NCBI RefSeq assembly: GCF_021654135.1
Contig: NZ_JAKGSD010000011.1
Span: 108,650-172,649, forward strand
Length of the DNA stretch: 64,000 nucleotides
Reading direction: 5' to 3'
DNA from: Amycolatopsis tucumanensis
Lineage (GTDB): Bacteria; Actinomycetota; Actinomycetes; Mycobacteriales; Pseudonocardiaceae
Shown: positions 35,893 to 46,929 of the stretch, one piece after another
Layout: every line of letters begins with the position of its first letter
Numbering within the stretch: position 1 is the stretch's first letter
The notes under the pieces: model-generated
Seen by the model: the letters and a program-made list of their open reading frames with translations, nothing else
The model's database searches: none
Told to the model about the DNA's origin: nothing
Position numbers and translations under genes: made by a program

Positions 35893-36887
35893 TGCGGGGA
35901 CTTTCGCGGGGGGCCGGGCGGCCCGCGGTGGATGCGTGGGACCGGCTGCACCAGGGGACCGACCGCGAGGGGATCGACTCACCGGCACGGTTCGTGCTGA
36001 CGAAGAAGCCGGTGGTGCTGCCGGTGCGCACGCCGGTGCGGCCGTCGCCCGGCGTCGGGCGAACCGCTTCCCGGACGACTGCCGGCTGGCCGACCGTGTC
36101 TGATGCGGATGCCGTGTCGCGGGCCGGTGCTGGTGGGCGGGCTGGAGGCGCTTCGCTCAGTGGGGCGGATGCTGGGTCGCTGAGCGGCGCGGGTGCTGGG
36201 TCGCTTCGTGGGGCGGGTGCTGGATCGCTGAGTGGCGCGGGCGCTGGTCGGCACGCGGGCGTTGAGGCTGGTGGCCGGCACGCGGGTCGTGACGTGGGCG
36301 GCCGGCACGCAGGTTTTGAGGCTGGTGGCAGCCGGGACGCGGGTCTGGACGGCGGTGCCGGCTGGCAGGCCGGTCCCGACGCCGACTGGCCCTCCGGCGC
36401 CGATCTGGACGCCGCCGCCCGGACTGGTCTGGAGGCCGGCTGGCCGACGGCCGGTGCAGGTGCCGCGGTCGGCGTCCGGACTGCTGTCGGCGCCCGCGGG
36501 GCCGGAGTGCCGCCCGCGCAGACGCGGGGCTCGGAACCGTCGGTACGGACGCGGATGATGATGCGCCCGTACGCCCGCACGGGAGGCCGCACCCGGCCGG
36601 ATTACGAGCTGGCGCTGGAGGCGCTGGTCTCGACCACCGAGCGCGGGCGCGTGCCGCAGGCCGTGACGGGCGTGCAGCACCGGCGGATCTGCGCGCTGTG
36701 CTCGGAGGCCCGCTCGATCGCGGAGATCGCCGCGTACCTCGACCTGCCGCTCAACGTGGTGAAGGTGCTGGTCAGCGATCTGGACGCGGCCGGGATGGTG
36801 CTGATCCACCAGTCCGGACTGTCCTTCGGGGACCGCTCCTCGCGCGAGTTCATGGACCGGGTGCTCCAGGGCCTGCGACGCCTCTGA
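35892..36887 (+). CDS. CvnC paralogue: DUF742 protein with repetitive linker
   Basis: 331 residues; ATG 35892 overlaps the cvnB stop (TGATG). The C-terminal ~120 residues are DUF742 (MMRPYARTGGRTRPDYELALE, quoted part MRPYARTGGRTRP; ICALCSEARSIAEIAAYL; LPLNVVKVLVSDLDAAGMV). The N-terminal ~200 residues are Gly/Ala-rich with tandem GAGAGSLSGA and GGRHAG-type repeats (about 85-155), absent from the CvnC at 34033. It may act as an alternative adaptor to the CvnD encoded just upstream. Confidence 0.9.
   Translation: MRGLSRGAGRPAVDAWDRLHQGTDREGIDSPARFVLTKKPVVLPVRTPVRPSPGVGRTASRTTAGWPTVSDADAVSRAGAGGRAGGASLSGADAGSLSGAGAGSLRGAGAGSLSGAGAGRHAGVEAGGRHAGRDVGGRHAGFEAGGSRDAGLDGGAGWQAGPDADWPSGADLDAAARTGLEAGWPTAGAGAAVGVRTAVGARGAGVPPAQTRGSEPSVRTRMMMRPYARTGGRTRPDYELALEALVSTTERGRVPQAVTGVQHRRICALCSEARSIAEIAAYLDLPLNVVKVLVSDLDAAGMVLIHQSGLSFGDRSSREFMDRVLQGLRRL
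36150..36330 (+). repeat. In-frame repeats inside the second cvnC gene
   Basis: Copies of a ~27-30-bp unit, GCTGGGTCGCTGAGYGGNGCGGGT-like, encode AGSLSGAG-type peptides, then pass into units encoding GGRHAG. The repeats stay in frame, so this is expansion within a coding linker. Confidence 0.7.
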
Positions 36888-36910
36888 GCCGCAGCCGCCC
36901 CAAAGAAGGC

Positions 36911-39145
36911 TCAGTCGTCCACCAGCGCGGCCGACGTGATGCGGTGCAGGGGGTACCGCTCATCGTCCCGGCCGATCAGGACTCCGCCGCCCACGTGGGT
37001 CGGCGTCACGATTCGCTGGCTGGCCGTTCCGTGGGCGTCCACGAAGCCGATCCAGACCTCCCGCTGCTCGCGGTGCGCCCGGGCCAGCAGGGCCATCGTC
37101 GCCGCCGTGTCGGAGCCTCCGCCGCCGCCCGGGAGGCGCACCGCCGTGCCCTTGCGGCTCGCCGCGGCCCGGTCGCCTGCCCGGATGTGCGTGACCACCG
37201 ACGCGGCCTGCTCGCCGGTCAACCCGGTCGGTTCGGGCACCACCCGCCGCGCCGTGCGGGGGCGCGCGGGGATCCTCCTGCCGGACGGGCGCAGATCCAC
37301 CACTCGCCCGTCGGGGCCCTCGGCCGCCGGCGCGAAACCAGCCGCTCGCAACCCGTCCAGCACCTCGGCCAGCGGGTACGGGCTGACCAGCACCGTCGGC
37401 GCGATCCGGCGCAGCTCGTACTCGCCCGACACGGAGTTGCCCATCACCTCCGCGAGCAGCACCTCGTCGTCACACCGCAGGAACGACCCGGCCGCCCCGC
37501 CGCGCAGCCTGCCGTGCCGCCGCGCCACGTCGTCGATCAAGTACGTCAACGACTGCGGCACCTCGGTGGCCGACCGTTTCCGGAACAGCTCGTGCAGCTC
37601 GTCGGCGGTCCGGCCGGTGTCCAGCGCCCGCCGCACCGACGCCTCCGTGATCCGGTAAACCGTCGCGTGCCCGGCGGACTCGACGTCGGCCACCGCGGCG
37701 ATCTCCGTCGCCAGGTCCATCTCCAGCGGCCCCGGCGCGACCACCGTCAGATCGGCCTGCACCAGCACGTACCCGATCGGCTTGGGCATCGCGTCGTACA
37801 CCGCGTTCAGCGCGCCCGAGCGATCACCCGCGAGCAACGCTCCGCCCGCCGTCGTCAGCGCCCCGAGCGCGATCACGCCCAGCGCCGACGCCTCGGCGAA
37901 CGTCCACCGCACCGCCTCGTCCCGCAACCGCCCGCCACGCCGCGGCGCCCGCCACGCGAGCAGCTCCACCAGGTCGTCCGCGCCCTGCACACCCGCGCCA
38001 CGCGGCAGCTCGGCCAGCGTGCCCAGCACCCGCCGCCGCACCGACGGCGCCAGCGGTCGCCGCAGCTCGTCGGACAGCGGCACGATCGGCTTGTCCTTCA
38101 CGTCGCGCTGACCGGCCAGCGCGGGCAGCCGCGGCAGGTCCAGCCACGCCTCGGCGAGGATGACCCACCGCTGCGCCGGCTCGGACGCCAGCCACGAGTC
38201 CGCCAGTGTCGTCGGCACCCACTCCGGGCTGGTGCTCTGGCTGTCCGCGACCAGCCCGGCCGCCGCCGCCAGCTCGGCCAGCAGCGTGGCGCGGGTGTCG
38301 TCGGTGTCCAGTTCGCGCGCCAGCTTCCGCAGCTCCCGCACCCCGAGACCACCGGACTTCAGCACCGGCGGCGGCTGCTCCGACCACTGCGTCAGCAGCG
38401 ATTCGGTCTGCCGCAGGAACTCCATCGCCTCACCGGCGGCCGTCTCATCCACTGTGGACTGCTGGTGCGGGCGCGTCGGCAGCTCCGGCTCGCGCAGCGC
38501 CTTCGGCGAGCAGATCCGGCCGCCGCGCAGGGCGATCGCCACCTCGCGGGGCAGTTCGACCGTCTCGTCGTCGCGGCGCAGCAGCAGCCCGCGGGCGAGC
38601 AGCTTCTGCACCGGCTTCGCCCCCGCGTCCAGCGACGGTTCGGCCGCCGCGTCCCGGGTACGCCCGATGGGCGGGCCGGCGGCGAGGGCGCCGAGCAGGC
38701 CACGTTCGTCGTCACCGACCTCGGCGAGCGCGGACTCGACGTCCAGCCCGGGTGCGGACGCGCCGAGCCCGGCCGGGAACGGCCCGGCCAGCTCGCGCGC
38801 CGCGGGGACGACGCGGACCGCGTCGTCGTCGCCCCAGGCCAGCACCCGCGACCGCAGCCGGTCCACGGCGGGCCGGACGTCCGCGCCGACCAGCTCGCTG
38901 ATCGCGGCGAGCGGGACGGCTTCGGTGTCCGCGTCGGCGACCAGCAGCGCGTCGAGCACGGAGAGGGTGAAGGTGTCCAGGTCCTCCATCGCCCTGGCGA
39001 CCGATCCGGCCGTGCCGGCGCGGGTGGCCAGCACTGTGCTGTCGGACGGTGGCGGGGTCGCCAGGTCGCGCCTGGCCTGCAGGAGCGCGCCCAGCTCGTC
39101 GTCGGACGCGGACCGCAGCCAGTCCGCAAGGGAGGTCGCGGGCAT
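36911..39145 (-). CDS. Helicase-associated domain protein (XPB N-terminal-like)
   Basis: 744 residues from ATG 39145. The family is an actinobacterial DNA-binding protein with a C-terminal helicase C3/XPB-Ssl2 N-terminal-like domain ([20 protein letters not shown], quoted part [47 protein letters not shown] end region). There is no Walker A motif, so it is not itself a helicase. The last ~80 residues look like a WYL-type domain ([27 protein letters not shown]). A companion of XPB in repair or transcription is inferred. It converges with the second cvnC gene, 23 bp away. Confidence 0.88.
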   Translation of the reverse strand: MPATSLADWLRSASDDELGALLQARRDLATPPPSDSTVLATRAGTAGSVARAMEDLDTFTLSVLDALLVADADTEAVPLAAISELVGADVRPAVDRLRSRVLAWGDDDAVRVVPAARELAGPFPAGLGASAPGLDVESALAEVGDDERGLLGALAAGPPIGRTRDAAAEPSLDAGAKPVQKLLARGLLLRRDDETVELPREVAIALRGGRICSPKALREPELPTRPHQQSTVDETAAGEAMEFLRQTESLLTQWSEQPPPVLKSGGLGVRELRKLARELDTDDTRATLLAELAAAAGLVADSQSTSPEWVPTTLADSWLASEPAQRWVILAEAWLDLPRLPALAGQRDVKDKPIVPLSDELRRPLAPSVRRRVLGTLAELPRGAGVQGADDLVELLAWRAPRRGGRLRDEAVRWTFAEASALGVIALGALTTAGGALLAGDRSGALNAVYDAMPKPIGYVLVQADLTVVAPGPLEMDLATEIAAVADVESAGHATVYRITEASVRRALDTGRTADELHELFRKRSATEVPQSLTYLIDDVARRHGRLRGGAAGSFLRCDDEVLLAEVMGNSVSGEYELRRIAPTVLVSPYPLAEVLDGLRAAGFAPAAEGPDGRVVDLRPSGRRIPARPRTARRVVPEPTGLTGEQAASVVTHIRAGDRAAASRKGTAVRLPGGGGGSDTAATMALLARAHREQREVWIGFVDAHGTASQRIVTPTHVGGGVLIGRDDERYPLHRITSAALVDD

Positions 39146-39232
39146 CACATCGAGGATACCCGCCCTGACCATCGGGTTCGGGCGGCTGTGAGGCAAACTG
39201 GGGACCGTAGGTGCCGAGCACTGGAGGATGAA

Positions 39233-39421
39233 GTGGCGAAGGGCGACAAGGACAAGAAGAGCGGTCGTATCGACCCCACCTGGCCGCATCTGCCGGACGG
39301 CGAGCACCCGGTCACCGAGCTCTCGGCCGACCGCCAGGGCGCGCTGTCGCCGTTCGGGAACGTGACGTTCCCCCTCGAGACCGTGCCGTACGTGCACCCC
39401 GAGACCGAGATCAACAAGTAG
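39233..39421 (+). CDS. Small conserved hypothetical protein
   Basis: 62 residues from GTG 39233 with GGAGGATGAA directly upstream. Lys-rich start ([11 protein letters not shown]), then [16 protein letters not shown] and [12 protein letters not shown]. No recognised domain. Good site, GC3-rich codons and a 19-bp gap to the malic enzyme gene suggest co-transcription with it. Confidence 0.75.
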   Translation: MAKGDKDKKSGRIDPTWPHLPDGEHPVTELSADRQGALSPFGNVTFPLETVPYVHPETEINK

Positions 39422-39440
39422 ACAGCAGGGGGTTACTGCC

Positions 39441-40834
<1,394 letters not shown>

Positions 40835-40835
<1 letters not shown>

Positions 40836-41257
40836 TGAGCCGCGCCGTCGAGGAGTCGAACCGGCGGATGCTGCGGGCCCGCGACGCGATGGACCGCGCT
40901 TACGCGCAGCCCCTCGACGTCGCGGCCCTGGCCCGGATGGTGCACGTCTCGGAGGCGCACTTCATCCGCACTTTCCGGGCCACCTTCGGGGAGACGCCGC
41001 ACCGGTACCTGCAGCGGAGGCGGGTCGAGCGGTCGATGTTCATGCTGCGGGAGAGCGATCGCAGCATCACCGACATCTGCCTCGCCGTGGGGTTCACCAG
41101 CCTGGGCACGTTCAGCCGCACTTTCCGCGAGATCGTGGGGCAGTCGCCGTCGGAGTACCGGGCAGCAGGCGCCGGGACGGTGGCGGCGCCCACGTGCTTC
41201 GCGATGGCCTGGACGAGGCCGAGCAGTTTCGGAGAAGCCAGGGGCGGGGCCCGCTGA
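40835..41257 (+). CDS. AraC family regulator (helix-turn-helix domain only)
   Basis: 140 residues; ATG 40835 overlaps the malic enzyme stop (TGATG). The first ~105 residues are a double helix-turn-helix of AraC type (LDVAALARMVHVSEAHFIRTF; ITDICLAVGFTSLGTFSRTF; GQSPSEYR). There is no sensor domain, as in MarA/SoxS-size proteins. It is 14 bp before the VOC gene, making malic enzyme-AraC-VOC a likely operon. Confidence 0.92.
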
Positions 41258-41271
41258 TTAGCGTTGCGGAC

Positions 41272-41688
41272 ATGTTCAACGCGATCACTCTCTCCCAGAT
41301 ATTCGTGACCGACCAGGACGAGGCGCTCGACTTCTACGTGGGGAAGCTCGGGCTGGAGGTCAAGGTCGACCAGGACCTCGGCTTCATGCGGTGGCTGACG
41401 GTGTGCGTGCCCGGCGAGCCCGGGCGCGAGATCCTCCTGGAGAAGCCCGGCCCGCCCGCGATGGACGAGGCGACCGCCGAGCAGGTGCGCGAGCTGCTCG
41501 CGAAGGGCGCGACGGGCGGCTGGATCGGCCTGACGACGGACGACTGCCGCAAGACGTACGAGGAGCTGCTGGCGAAGGGCGTGGAGTTCACGCAGGAGCC
41601 GACGGAGCGCCCGTACGGCATCGACTGCGGCCTGCGGGACCCCTTCGGCAACGCGATCCGCATCAACCAGCCCACGCAGCCGGCCTGA
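41272..41688 (+). CDS. VOC family (glyoxalase/bleomycin-resistance fold) protein
   Basis: 138 residues from ATG 41272; an extension to GTG 41194 overlaps the AraC gene and is not family-like. Two beta-alpha-beta-beta-beta modules are visible (SQIFVTDQDEALDFYVGKLGL, quoted part TDQDEALDFYVGKLG; RDPFGNAIRINQP). Metal ligands are not certain. Genes of AraC plus VOC often form a small detoxification unit. No ribosome-binding site is evident, consistent with coupling to the upstream gene. Confidence 0.9.
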   Translation: MFNAITLSQIFVTDQDEALDFYVGKLGLEVKVDQDLGFMRWLTVCVPGEPGREILLEKPGPPAMDEATAEQVRELLAKGATGGWIGLTTDDCRKTYEELLAKGVEFTQEPTERPYGIDCGLRDPFGNAIRINQPTQPA

Positions 41689-41710
41689 CGGCGGCGCAGG
41701 GGCGGGCCGG

Positions 41711-42110
41711 GCGGCGGGATGGTCGCCCGGCCTGGTCGGGTGGTGTGGGGTGGCCGGTGGGGGACGGCGCCCGGCCTGGTCGGGTGAGGTGGTGTGGGGT
41801 GGTCGGGCGGCGGGATGGTCGCCCGGCCTGGCCGGGTGGGGTGGTGTGTGGGGCCGGTGGGCGGATGGCGGCCCGGCTTGGCCGGGTGAGGTGGTGTGGG
41901 GTGGCCGGTGGGCGGACGGCGGCCCAGCTTGGCCGGGTGGGGTGGTGTGGCGGGTCGGGCGGCGGGATGGTCGCCCGGCCTGGCCAGGTGAGGTTGTGTG
42001 GGGTGGCCGGTGCGGGACGGCCGCCCGGCCTGGCCAGGTGAGGTGGTGTGCGGTGGCCGGTGGCGGTTGCCCGGTTTGGCCGGGTGGCGGTGGGTGGACC
42101 GGGGTGGTGC
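41711..42110. repeat. GC-rich minisatellite, about eight ~51-bp copies
   Basis: Tandem imperfect units built on GGCGG-GATGGTCGCCCGGCC and TGGCCGGGTGAGGTGGTGTG, then GGGTGGCCGGTG. I count about eight copies of 49-52 bp. Because unit length varies around 51, copies shift reading frame, so the long Pro/His-rich ORFs on the minus strand are artefacts. It lies between the VOC gene and moaC. Confidence 0.85.
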
Positions 42111-42366
42111 GGCGGGGCTGGTGGGACGCCCGCCATCGAAACAGACCGGACAGACGTGCCGCTGGCCATGCCCCCGCGGCGCCTGGCGCGGTGCCGCCGG
42201 CCCCCTGGGCTGCTCGGACCCCCGTCCGGGGGCGGTTCGCGGGGCCGTGCGGGTGGCGCACTGGGCCAGCGGGACGCCCGTCCGGTCCTGCCACGTGCGG
42301 GCCGGACGGTCGCGGCTCGGATGCCCCTTCACTCGGCAGGTGGGGCTCGGCGTTTAGCCTTGTCTC
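42111..42366. other. Non-coding stretch before moaC
   Basis: 256 bp between the minisatellite and the moaC start. It has GC-rich hairpins such as CCCC-cgtcc-GGGG, but no promoter boxes or riboswitch that I recognise. It presumably carries the moaC promoter. Confidence 0.4.
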
Positions 42367-42837
42367 GTGAGTGAACTGAGCCACGTCGACGAGAAGGGCG
42401 CTGCCCGGATGGTCGACGTCTCCGGCAAGCAGGCCACCGCTCGGACGGCCGTCGCCACGGGGGTTGTGCACACCACCGCCGAGGTGATCGACCTGTTGTC
42501 GCGGGACGGGCTGCCCAAGGGCGACGCCCTCGCGACCGCGCGCATCGCCGGGATCATGGGCGCCAAGAAGGTGCCGGACCTGATCCCGCTCTGCCACCAG
42601 ATCGCCCTGTCCGGCGTCAAGGTCGAGTTCGACCTCGGGCCCGCCGAAGTGCGCATCACGGCGACCGTCAAGACCACCGATCGCACCGGGGTCGAGATGG
42701 AGGCGCTCACCGCCGTCGCCGTCGCGGGGCTCACCGTGCACGACATGATCAAGGCCGTCGACCCCGCAGCCACCTTGGACGGGGTCCGTTTGGAGCGCAA
42801 GCTCGGCGGCAAGTCCGGCGTGTGGGAGCGGCCATGA
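42367..42837 (+). CDS. moaC: Cyclic pyranopterin monophosphate synthase MoaC
   Basis: 156 residues. With MoaA it converts GTP to cyclic pyranopterin monophosphate. Blocks ARMVDVSGK, GIMGAKKVPDLIPLCHQI, VEMEALTAVAVAGLTVHDMIK (quoted in part) and LGGKSG are complete. The start is GTG 42367 with no clear ribosome-binding site, possibly leaderless. It overlaps the mogA-moaE gene in ATGA. Confidence 0.96.
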   Translation: MSELSHVDEKGAARMVDVSGKQATARTAVATGVVHTTAEVIDLLSRDGLPKGDALATARIAGIMGAKKVPDLIPLCHQIALSGVKVEFDLGPAEVRITATVKTTDRTGVEMEALTAVAVAGLTVHDMIKAVDPAATLDGVRLERKLGGKSGVWERP

Positions 42838-43811
42838 GCAACGACAAGCGCACCGCGCGGGTGATCGTCGCGTCGAATCGGGCTTCGGCGGGGGTCTACG
42901 CCGACCACACGGGGCCGGTGATCGTCGCCTGGCTCGCTGAGCGCGGGTTCGACGTGCCGGAACCGCGGGTGGTGCCCGACGGCGACCCGGTCGCCCAGGC
43001 GCTGCGTGAGGCGCTCCACGACGACGTGCACGTGGTCATCACGACCGGCGGCACCGGGATCTCGCCCACCGACCGCACGCCGGACGTCACGGCGCCGCTG
43101 CTGGACCACCAGCTGCCGGGCCTCGCGGAGGCGATCCGGTCCGCCGGACTGCCCAAGGTGCCGACCGCGGTGCTGTCCCGCGGCGTGGCCGGTGTCGCCG
43201 GCCGGACCCTGGTCGTGAACCTGCCCGGTTCACGCGGCGGGGTGAAGGACGGGCTCGGCGTGCTCGACGGGGTGCTCACGCACGCCGTCGACCAGCTCGC
43301 GGGCGGCGACCACCCACGCCCGGCCGCCGAAACAGCCGAAACGCCCGCCGCGAAGACCCCGGAAACGCCGACGGTCACCCAGGCGACCGCGCACATCGCG
43401 CGGGCCGAGGTGACCGATCAGCCGTTGTCCGTCGAGGAGCACGCGGCCCTCGTGGACGACCAGTCCGCCGGAGCGGTGGTGACCTTCGGTGGCGTCGTCC
43501 GCGACCACGATGGCGGCAAGGGCGTGAAGTCCCTGTTCTACGAGGGACACCCGAGCGCGGGCGATGTGCTCGCCCGCGTGGTCGCTCAGGTCGCCGGCCG
43601 CCGCAGTGGAGTGCGGACGATCGCCGTCAGCCACCGGATCGGAGCCCTGGAGATCGGGGACGTGGCGCTCGCTTGCGCCGTGTCCGCCGACCACCGGGCC
43701 GAGGCCTTCGCCACCTGCGCCGAACTGGTCGACGAGGTGAAGGCCCAGTTGCCGGTGTGGAAGCACCAGCACTTCACCGATGGCACGGACGAGTGGGTCA
43801 ACTCGCCCTGA
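42834..43811 (+). CDS. MogA-MoaE fusion protein of molybdenum cofactor synthesis
   Basis: 325 residues in two domains. Residues ~5-160 are MogA/MoaB-like (VHVVITTGGTGISPTDRTPD, LPGSRGGVKDGL), which adenylylates molybdopterin. A ~30-residue Ala/Thr/Pro linker follows. Residues ~185-325 are MoaE (GGVVRDHDGGKGV, FYEGHPSAGD, LPVWKHQHFTDGTDEWV), the large subunit of molybdopterin synthase, with the conserved Lys in VWKHQ. MoaE needs MoaD, encoded at 44995 on the other strand. Translational coupling to moaC. Confidence 0.93.
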   Translation: MSNDKRTARVIVASNRASAGVYADHTGPVIVAWLAERGFDVPEPRVVPDGDPVAQALREALHDDVHVVITTGGTGISPTDRTPDVTAPLLDHQLPGLAEAIRSAGLPKVPTAVLSRGVAGVAGRTLVVNLPGSRGGVKDGLGVLDGVLTHAVDQLAGGDHPRPAAETAETPAAKTPETPTVTQATAHIARAEVTDQPLSVEEHAALVDDQSAGAVVTFGGVVRDHDGGKGVKSLFYEGHPSAGDVLARVVAQVAGRRSGVRTIAVSHRIGALEIGDVALACAVSADHRAEAFATCAELVDEVKAQLPVWKHQHFTDGTDEWVNSP

Positions 43812-43853
43812 CGCCTGCGGCGCGGGTGGAACCCGAACCGCCAGGGTGCCGGC

Positions 43854-43883
43854 GCCCCACCACCCGGGGGATTGCGGTGGGGC
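43854..43883. terminator. Hairpin between convergent moaE and rpf genes
   Basis: GCCCCACC (43854-43861) pairs with GGTGGGGC (43876-43883) around a 14-base loop. There is no T tract, but it lies in the convergent gap and may act on both strands. Confidence 0.4.
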
Positions 43884-43901
43884 TGCCGGACACCCCCAGC
43901 G

Positions 43902-44840
<939 letters not shown>

Positions 44841-44994
44841 CTACATCACAGTAACATCGCGCAACCTATGCCGATCTCGTCGTTTCTCCTGGTCAGCGCG
44901 CCGTTACCTGGCCGTTTCCAAGTCGAGATATTTCACCGATCGTGAGGTCTGGATCACGTCGTTCCGGCACGGTTGGACCAATCGTGAACCGCGT

Positions 44995-45246
44995 TCAACC
45001 GCCCGCGAAGGGCGGCAGGACGTCCAGTTCGGCCCCCTCCGGGAGGGGGCGCGAACGGTCGCGGACGGCCACCCCGTCGACGAGGAAGCTGGCCGCCTGG
45101 AGGATCCGCGGGAGGGTCTCCGGATGAAGATCACGGAGAGCGACGACGGCCTCGGCGACGGACGCGCCGGCGGGCAGTTGGAGTACCTCTTCTTCCACGC
45201 CCGCGGCCGCGCGCGCGGACGCGAAATACCGCACCCGGACGCTCAT
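44995..45246 (-). CDS. moaD: MoaD/ThiS family sulfur carrier (molybdopterin synthase small subunit)
   Basis: 83 residues from ATG 45246. A beta-grasp fold (VRVRYFASARAAAGVEE, LPEGAELDVLPPFAGG) with the C-terminal Gly-Gly that is thiocarboxylated for sulfur transfer to the pterin. It starts 9 bp after the moaA stop, forming a moaA-moaD operon; its partner MoaE is fused to MogA at 42834. Nothing recognisable remains between it and the rpf leader except about 230 bp of AT-richer sequence with the likely rpf promoter. Confidence 0.93.
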   Translation of the reverse strand: MSVRVRYFASARAAAGVEEEVLQLPAGASVAEAVVALRDLHPETLPRILQAASFLVDGVAVRDRSRPLPEGAELDVLPPFAGG

Positions 45247-45255
45247 GGTCAAGAT

Positions 45256-46317
45256 CTATCCCCCGATCGCGCTCATCGGCCGGATCGGCTGGGCGAAGCC
45301 GGCGTCGTTGATCTCATGGCCGGCCAGCTTGCCCCACATCGTCGTGCGCCAGGCCTGGGCGATCGCCTCGTCGTCCGCCCCGCCGCGCAACAGCGCGCGC
45401 AGGTCCGTCTCGTCGTTGCTGAACAGGCACGACCGCACGGCCCCGTCGGCCGTCAGGCGCGTGCGCTCGCAGGCCGCGCAGAACGGGCGCGTGACCGACG
45501 CGATGATCCCGACGTCGCCCGGTCCGCCGTCCACGAGCCAGCGCTCGGCAGGCGCCCCGCCGCGCGCCTCCGGGCTCGGCGAGAGCGTGAACTCCTTGCT
45601 GAGCAAGGAAAAGATCTCCTCCGCCGTCACCATGTCCGCGCGGTTCCAGCCGTGCTGGGCATCCAGCGGCATCTGCTCGATGAACCGCAGGTGGTAGCCG
45701 TGGTCGAGGCAGAACCGCAGCAGCGGCGCGGCCTCGTGCTCGTTGATCCCGCGCAGCAGCACCGCGTTCACCTTGACCGGGTCCAGCCCCGCGTCCCGGG
45801 CGGCGGCGAGGCCGTCCAGCACGTGGCTCAGCCGGTCGCGCCGGGTGATCCGCACGAACGTCTCGGGATCGACGGTGTCGAGCGAGATGTTGATCCGGTC
45901 CAGGCCCGCTTCGGCGAACGCGCGGGCGCGCTTGGCGAGCCCGATCCCGTTGGTGGTCATGGAAAGCCGGGGCCGGGGGCGCAACGCCGTGATCTCCCCG
46001 ACCAGGTGCTCGAGCCCGGGCCGCAACAGGGGTTCGCCGCCGGTGAGCCGGATGTCGGTGACGCCGAGGCGTTCGACCGCTATCCGCAGCAGCCGCAGGA
46101 GCTCGCTGTCGGTGAGTACGTCGTCACCGGGCAGCCACGGCAGGCCCTCGGCCGGCATGCAGTACGTGCAGCGGAGGTTGCAGCGGTCGGTCAGCGACAC
46201 GCGCAGATCCGTCGCGACGCGGCCGAACGTGTCGACGAGGGCGGGGTTGTCAGGGCGGGGCTGCGTGGTTCCGCGTGTGCCCGGCACGCGGGGGAGCCCG
46301 AGATCTACCGCACTCAT
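45256..46317 (-). CDS. moaA: GTP 3',8-cyclase MoaA (radical SAM)
   Basis: 353 residues from ATG 46317; GTG 46323 is possible. The radical SAM cluster is C46-x3-C50-x2-C53 (CNLRCTYC); a second 4Fe-4S site is given by CAACERTRLTADG and the later RSC. The C-terminus ends SAIGG, the essential Gly-Gly. It carries out the first step of molybdenum cofactor synthesis from GTP. First gene of moaA-moaD, divergent from the MarR gene with a ~100-bp spacer. Confidence 0.96.
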   Translation of the reverse strand: MSAVDLGLPRVPGTRGTTQPRPDNPALVDTFGRVATDLRVSLTDRCNLRCTYCMPAEGLPWLPGDDVLTDSELLRLLRIAVERLGVTDIRLTGGEPLLRPGLEHLVGEITALRPRPRLSMTTNGIGLAKRARAFAEAGLDRINISLDTVDPETFVRITRRDRLSHVLDGLAAARDAGLDPVKVNAVLLRGINEHEAAPLLRFCLDHGYHLRFIEQMPLDAQHGWNRADMVTAEEIFSLLSKEFTLSPSPEARGGAPAERWLVDGGPGDVGIIASVTRPFCAACERTRLTADGAVRSCLFSNDETDLRALLRGGADDEAIAQAWRTTMWGKLAGHEINDAGFAQPIRPMSAIGG

Positions 46318-46419
46318 TGACACCAGCCTAACCCGCCGACCACACCGTGGATCCTCACTAGAATGTCTCAGTAGCAGAGTGTTTCAACTGCGAAGACCAC
46401 TTGGGAAGGGACGCGCCGG

Positions 46420-46896
46420 ATGCCGGAGGAAAAAAGGTACCCGGTGCCCGGCGACGTGCTCGCCCGCTTCGCCGAGATCGGCCGGGAATCGAGCACCCTC
46501 GCCGTCCTCCGGCACGCCCAGATCGCCGAGAAGCTGGGGCTGTCCGCCACCGACCACAAGGCCCTCGACCTGGCCGCCCGCGCGGAGGGTCCGCTGACCG
46601 CGGGGGAGATCGCCAAGCTCACCGGCCTGTCCACCGGCGCGGTGACCGGCGTGATCGACCGGTTGGAGCGCGCGGGTTTCGTGCGCCGCGTGCGGGACGT
46701 CCGGGACCGCCGCAAGGTCCTCGTCGAGGTCCTGCCGCTGGACGAGGAGAAGATCGCGCCGCTGTTCGAGTCGGCGCTCGTGATCACCGAGAAGGTGCTG
46801 GAGAAGTTCAGCCCGGCCGAACGCGACGCGATCGAGCGGTACCAGAACGAACTGCTCGACCTCTTGCGTGCGGACGTTCTCGGGCAAACCCCATAG
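46420..46896 (+). CDS. MarR family transcriptional regulator
   Basis: 158 residues from ATG 46420. A winged helix-turn-helix (LTAGEIAKLTGLSTGAVTGVIDRLERAGFVRR, quoted parts GEIAKLTGLSTG, VIDRLERAGFV) and wing DVRDRRKVLVEV are clear. It is divergent from moaA and lies 33 bp before the molybdate regulator gene. The ligand is unknown. A short dyad-like element in the moaA/marR spacer (GTCTCAGTAGCAGAG region) may be its site. Confidence 0.92.
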   Translation: MPEEKRYPVPGDVLARFAEIGRESSTLAVLRHAQIAEKLGLSATDHKALDLAARAEGPLTAGEIAKLTGLSTGAVTGVIDRLERAGFVRRVRDVRDRRKVLVEVLPLDEEKIAPLFESALVITEKVLEKFSPAERDAIERYQNELLDLLRADVLGQTP

Positions 46897-46899
46897 ATT

Positions 46900-46915
46900 T
46901 TCCGCAATTGCGGAA
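46900..46915. promoter_or_regulatory. Perfect 16-bp palindrome upstream of the molybdate regulator
   Basis: TTCCGCAA-TTGCGGAA is a perfect dyad 4 bp after the MarR stop and 14 bp before ATG 46930. A half-site CCGCAATT recurs at the start of the gene (46932-46939). An autoregulatory operator for the HTH-TOBE protein and modABC is inferred. Confidence 0.65.
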
Positions 46916-46929
46916 GTAATCTCGCCTCC

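Noticed and set aside
41711..42110. Possible CRISPR array
   Set aside because: Units are contiguous and imperfect, with no constant repeat/unique spacer pattern and no cas genes.
40900..42741. Long Pro/His/Gly-rich minus-strand ORF through the minisatellite and moaC
   Set aside because: It is antisense to AraC, VOC and moaC, and unit lengths in the repeat are not multiples of three.
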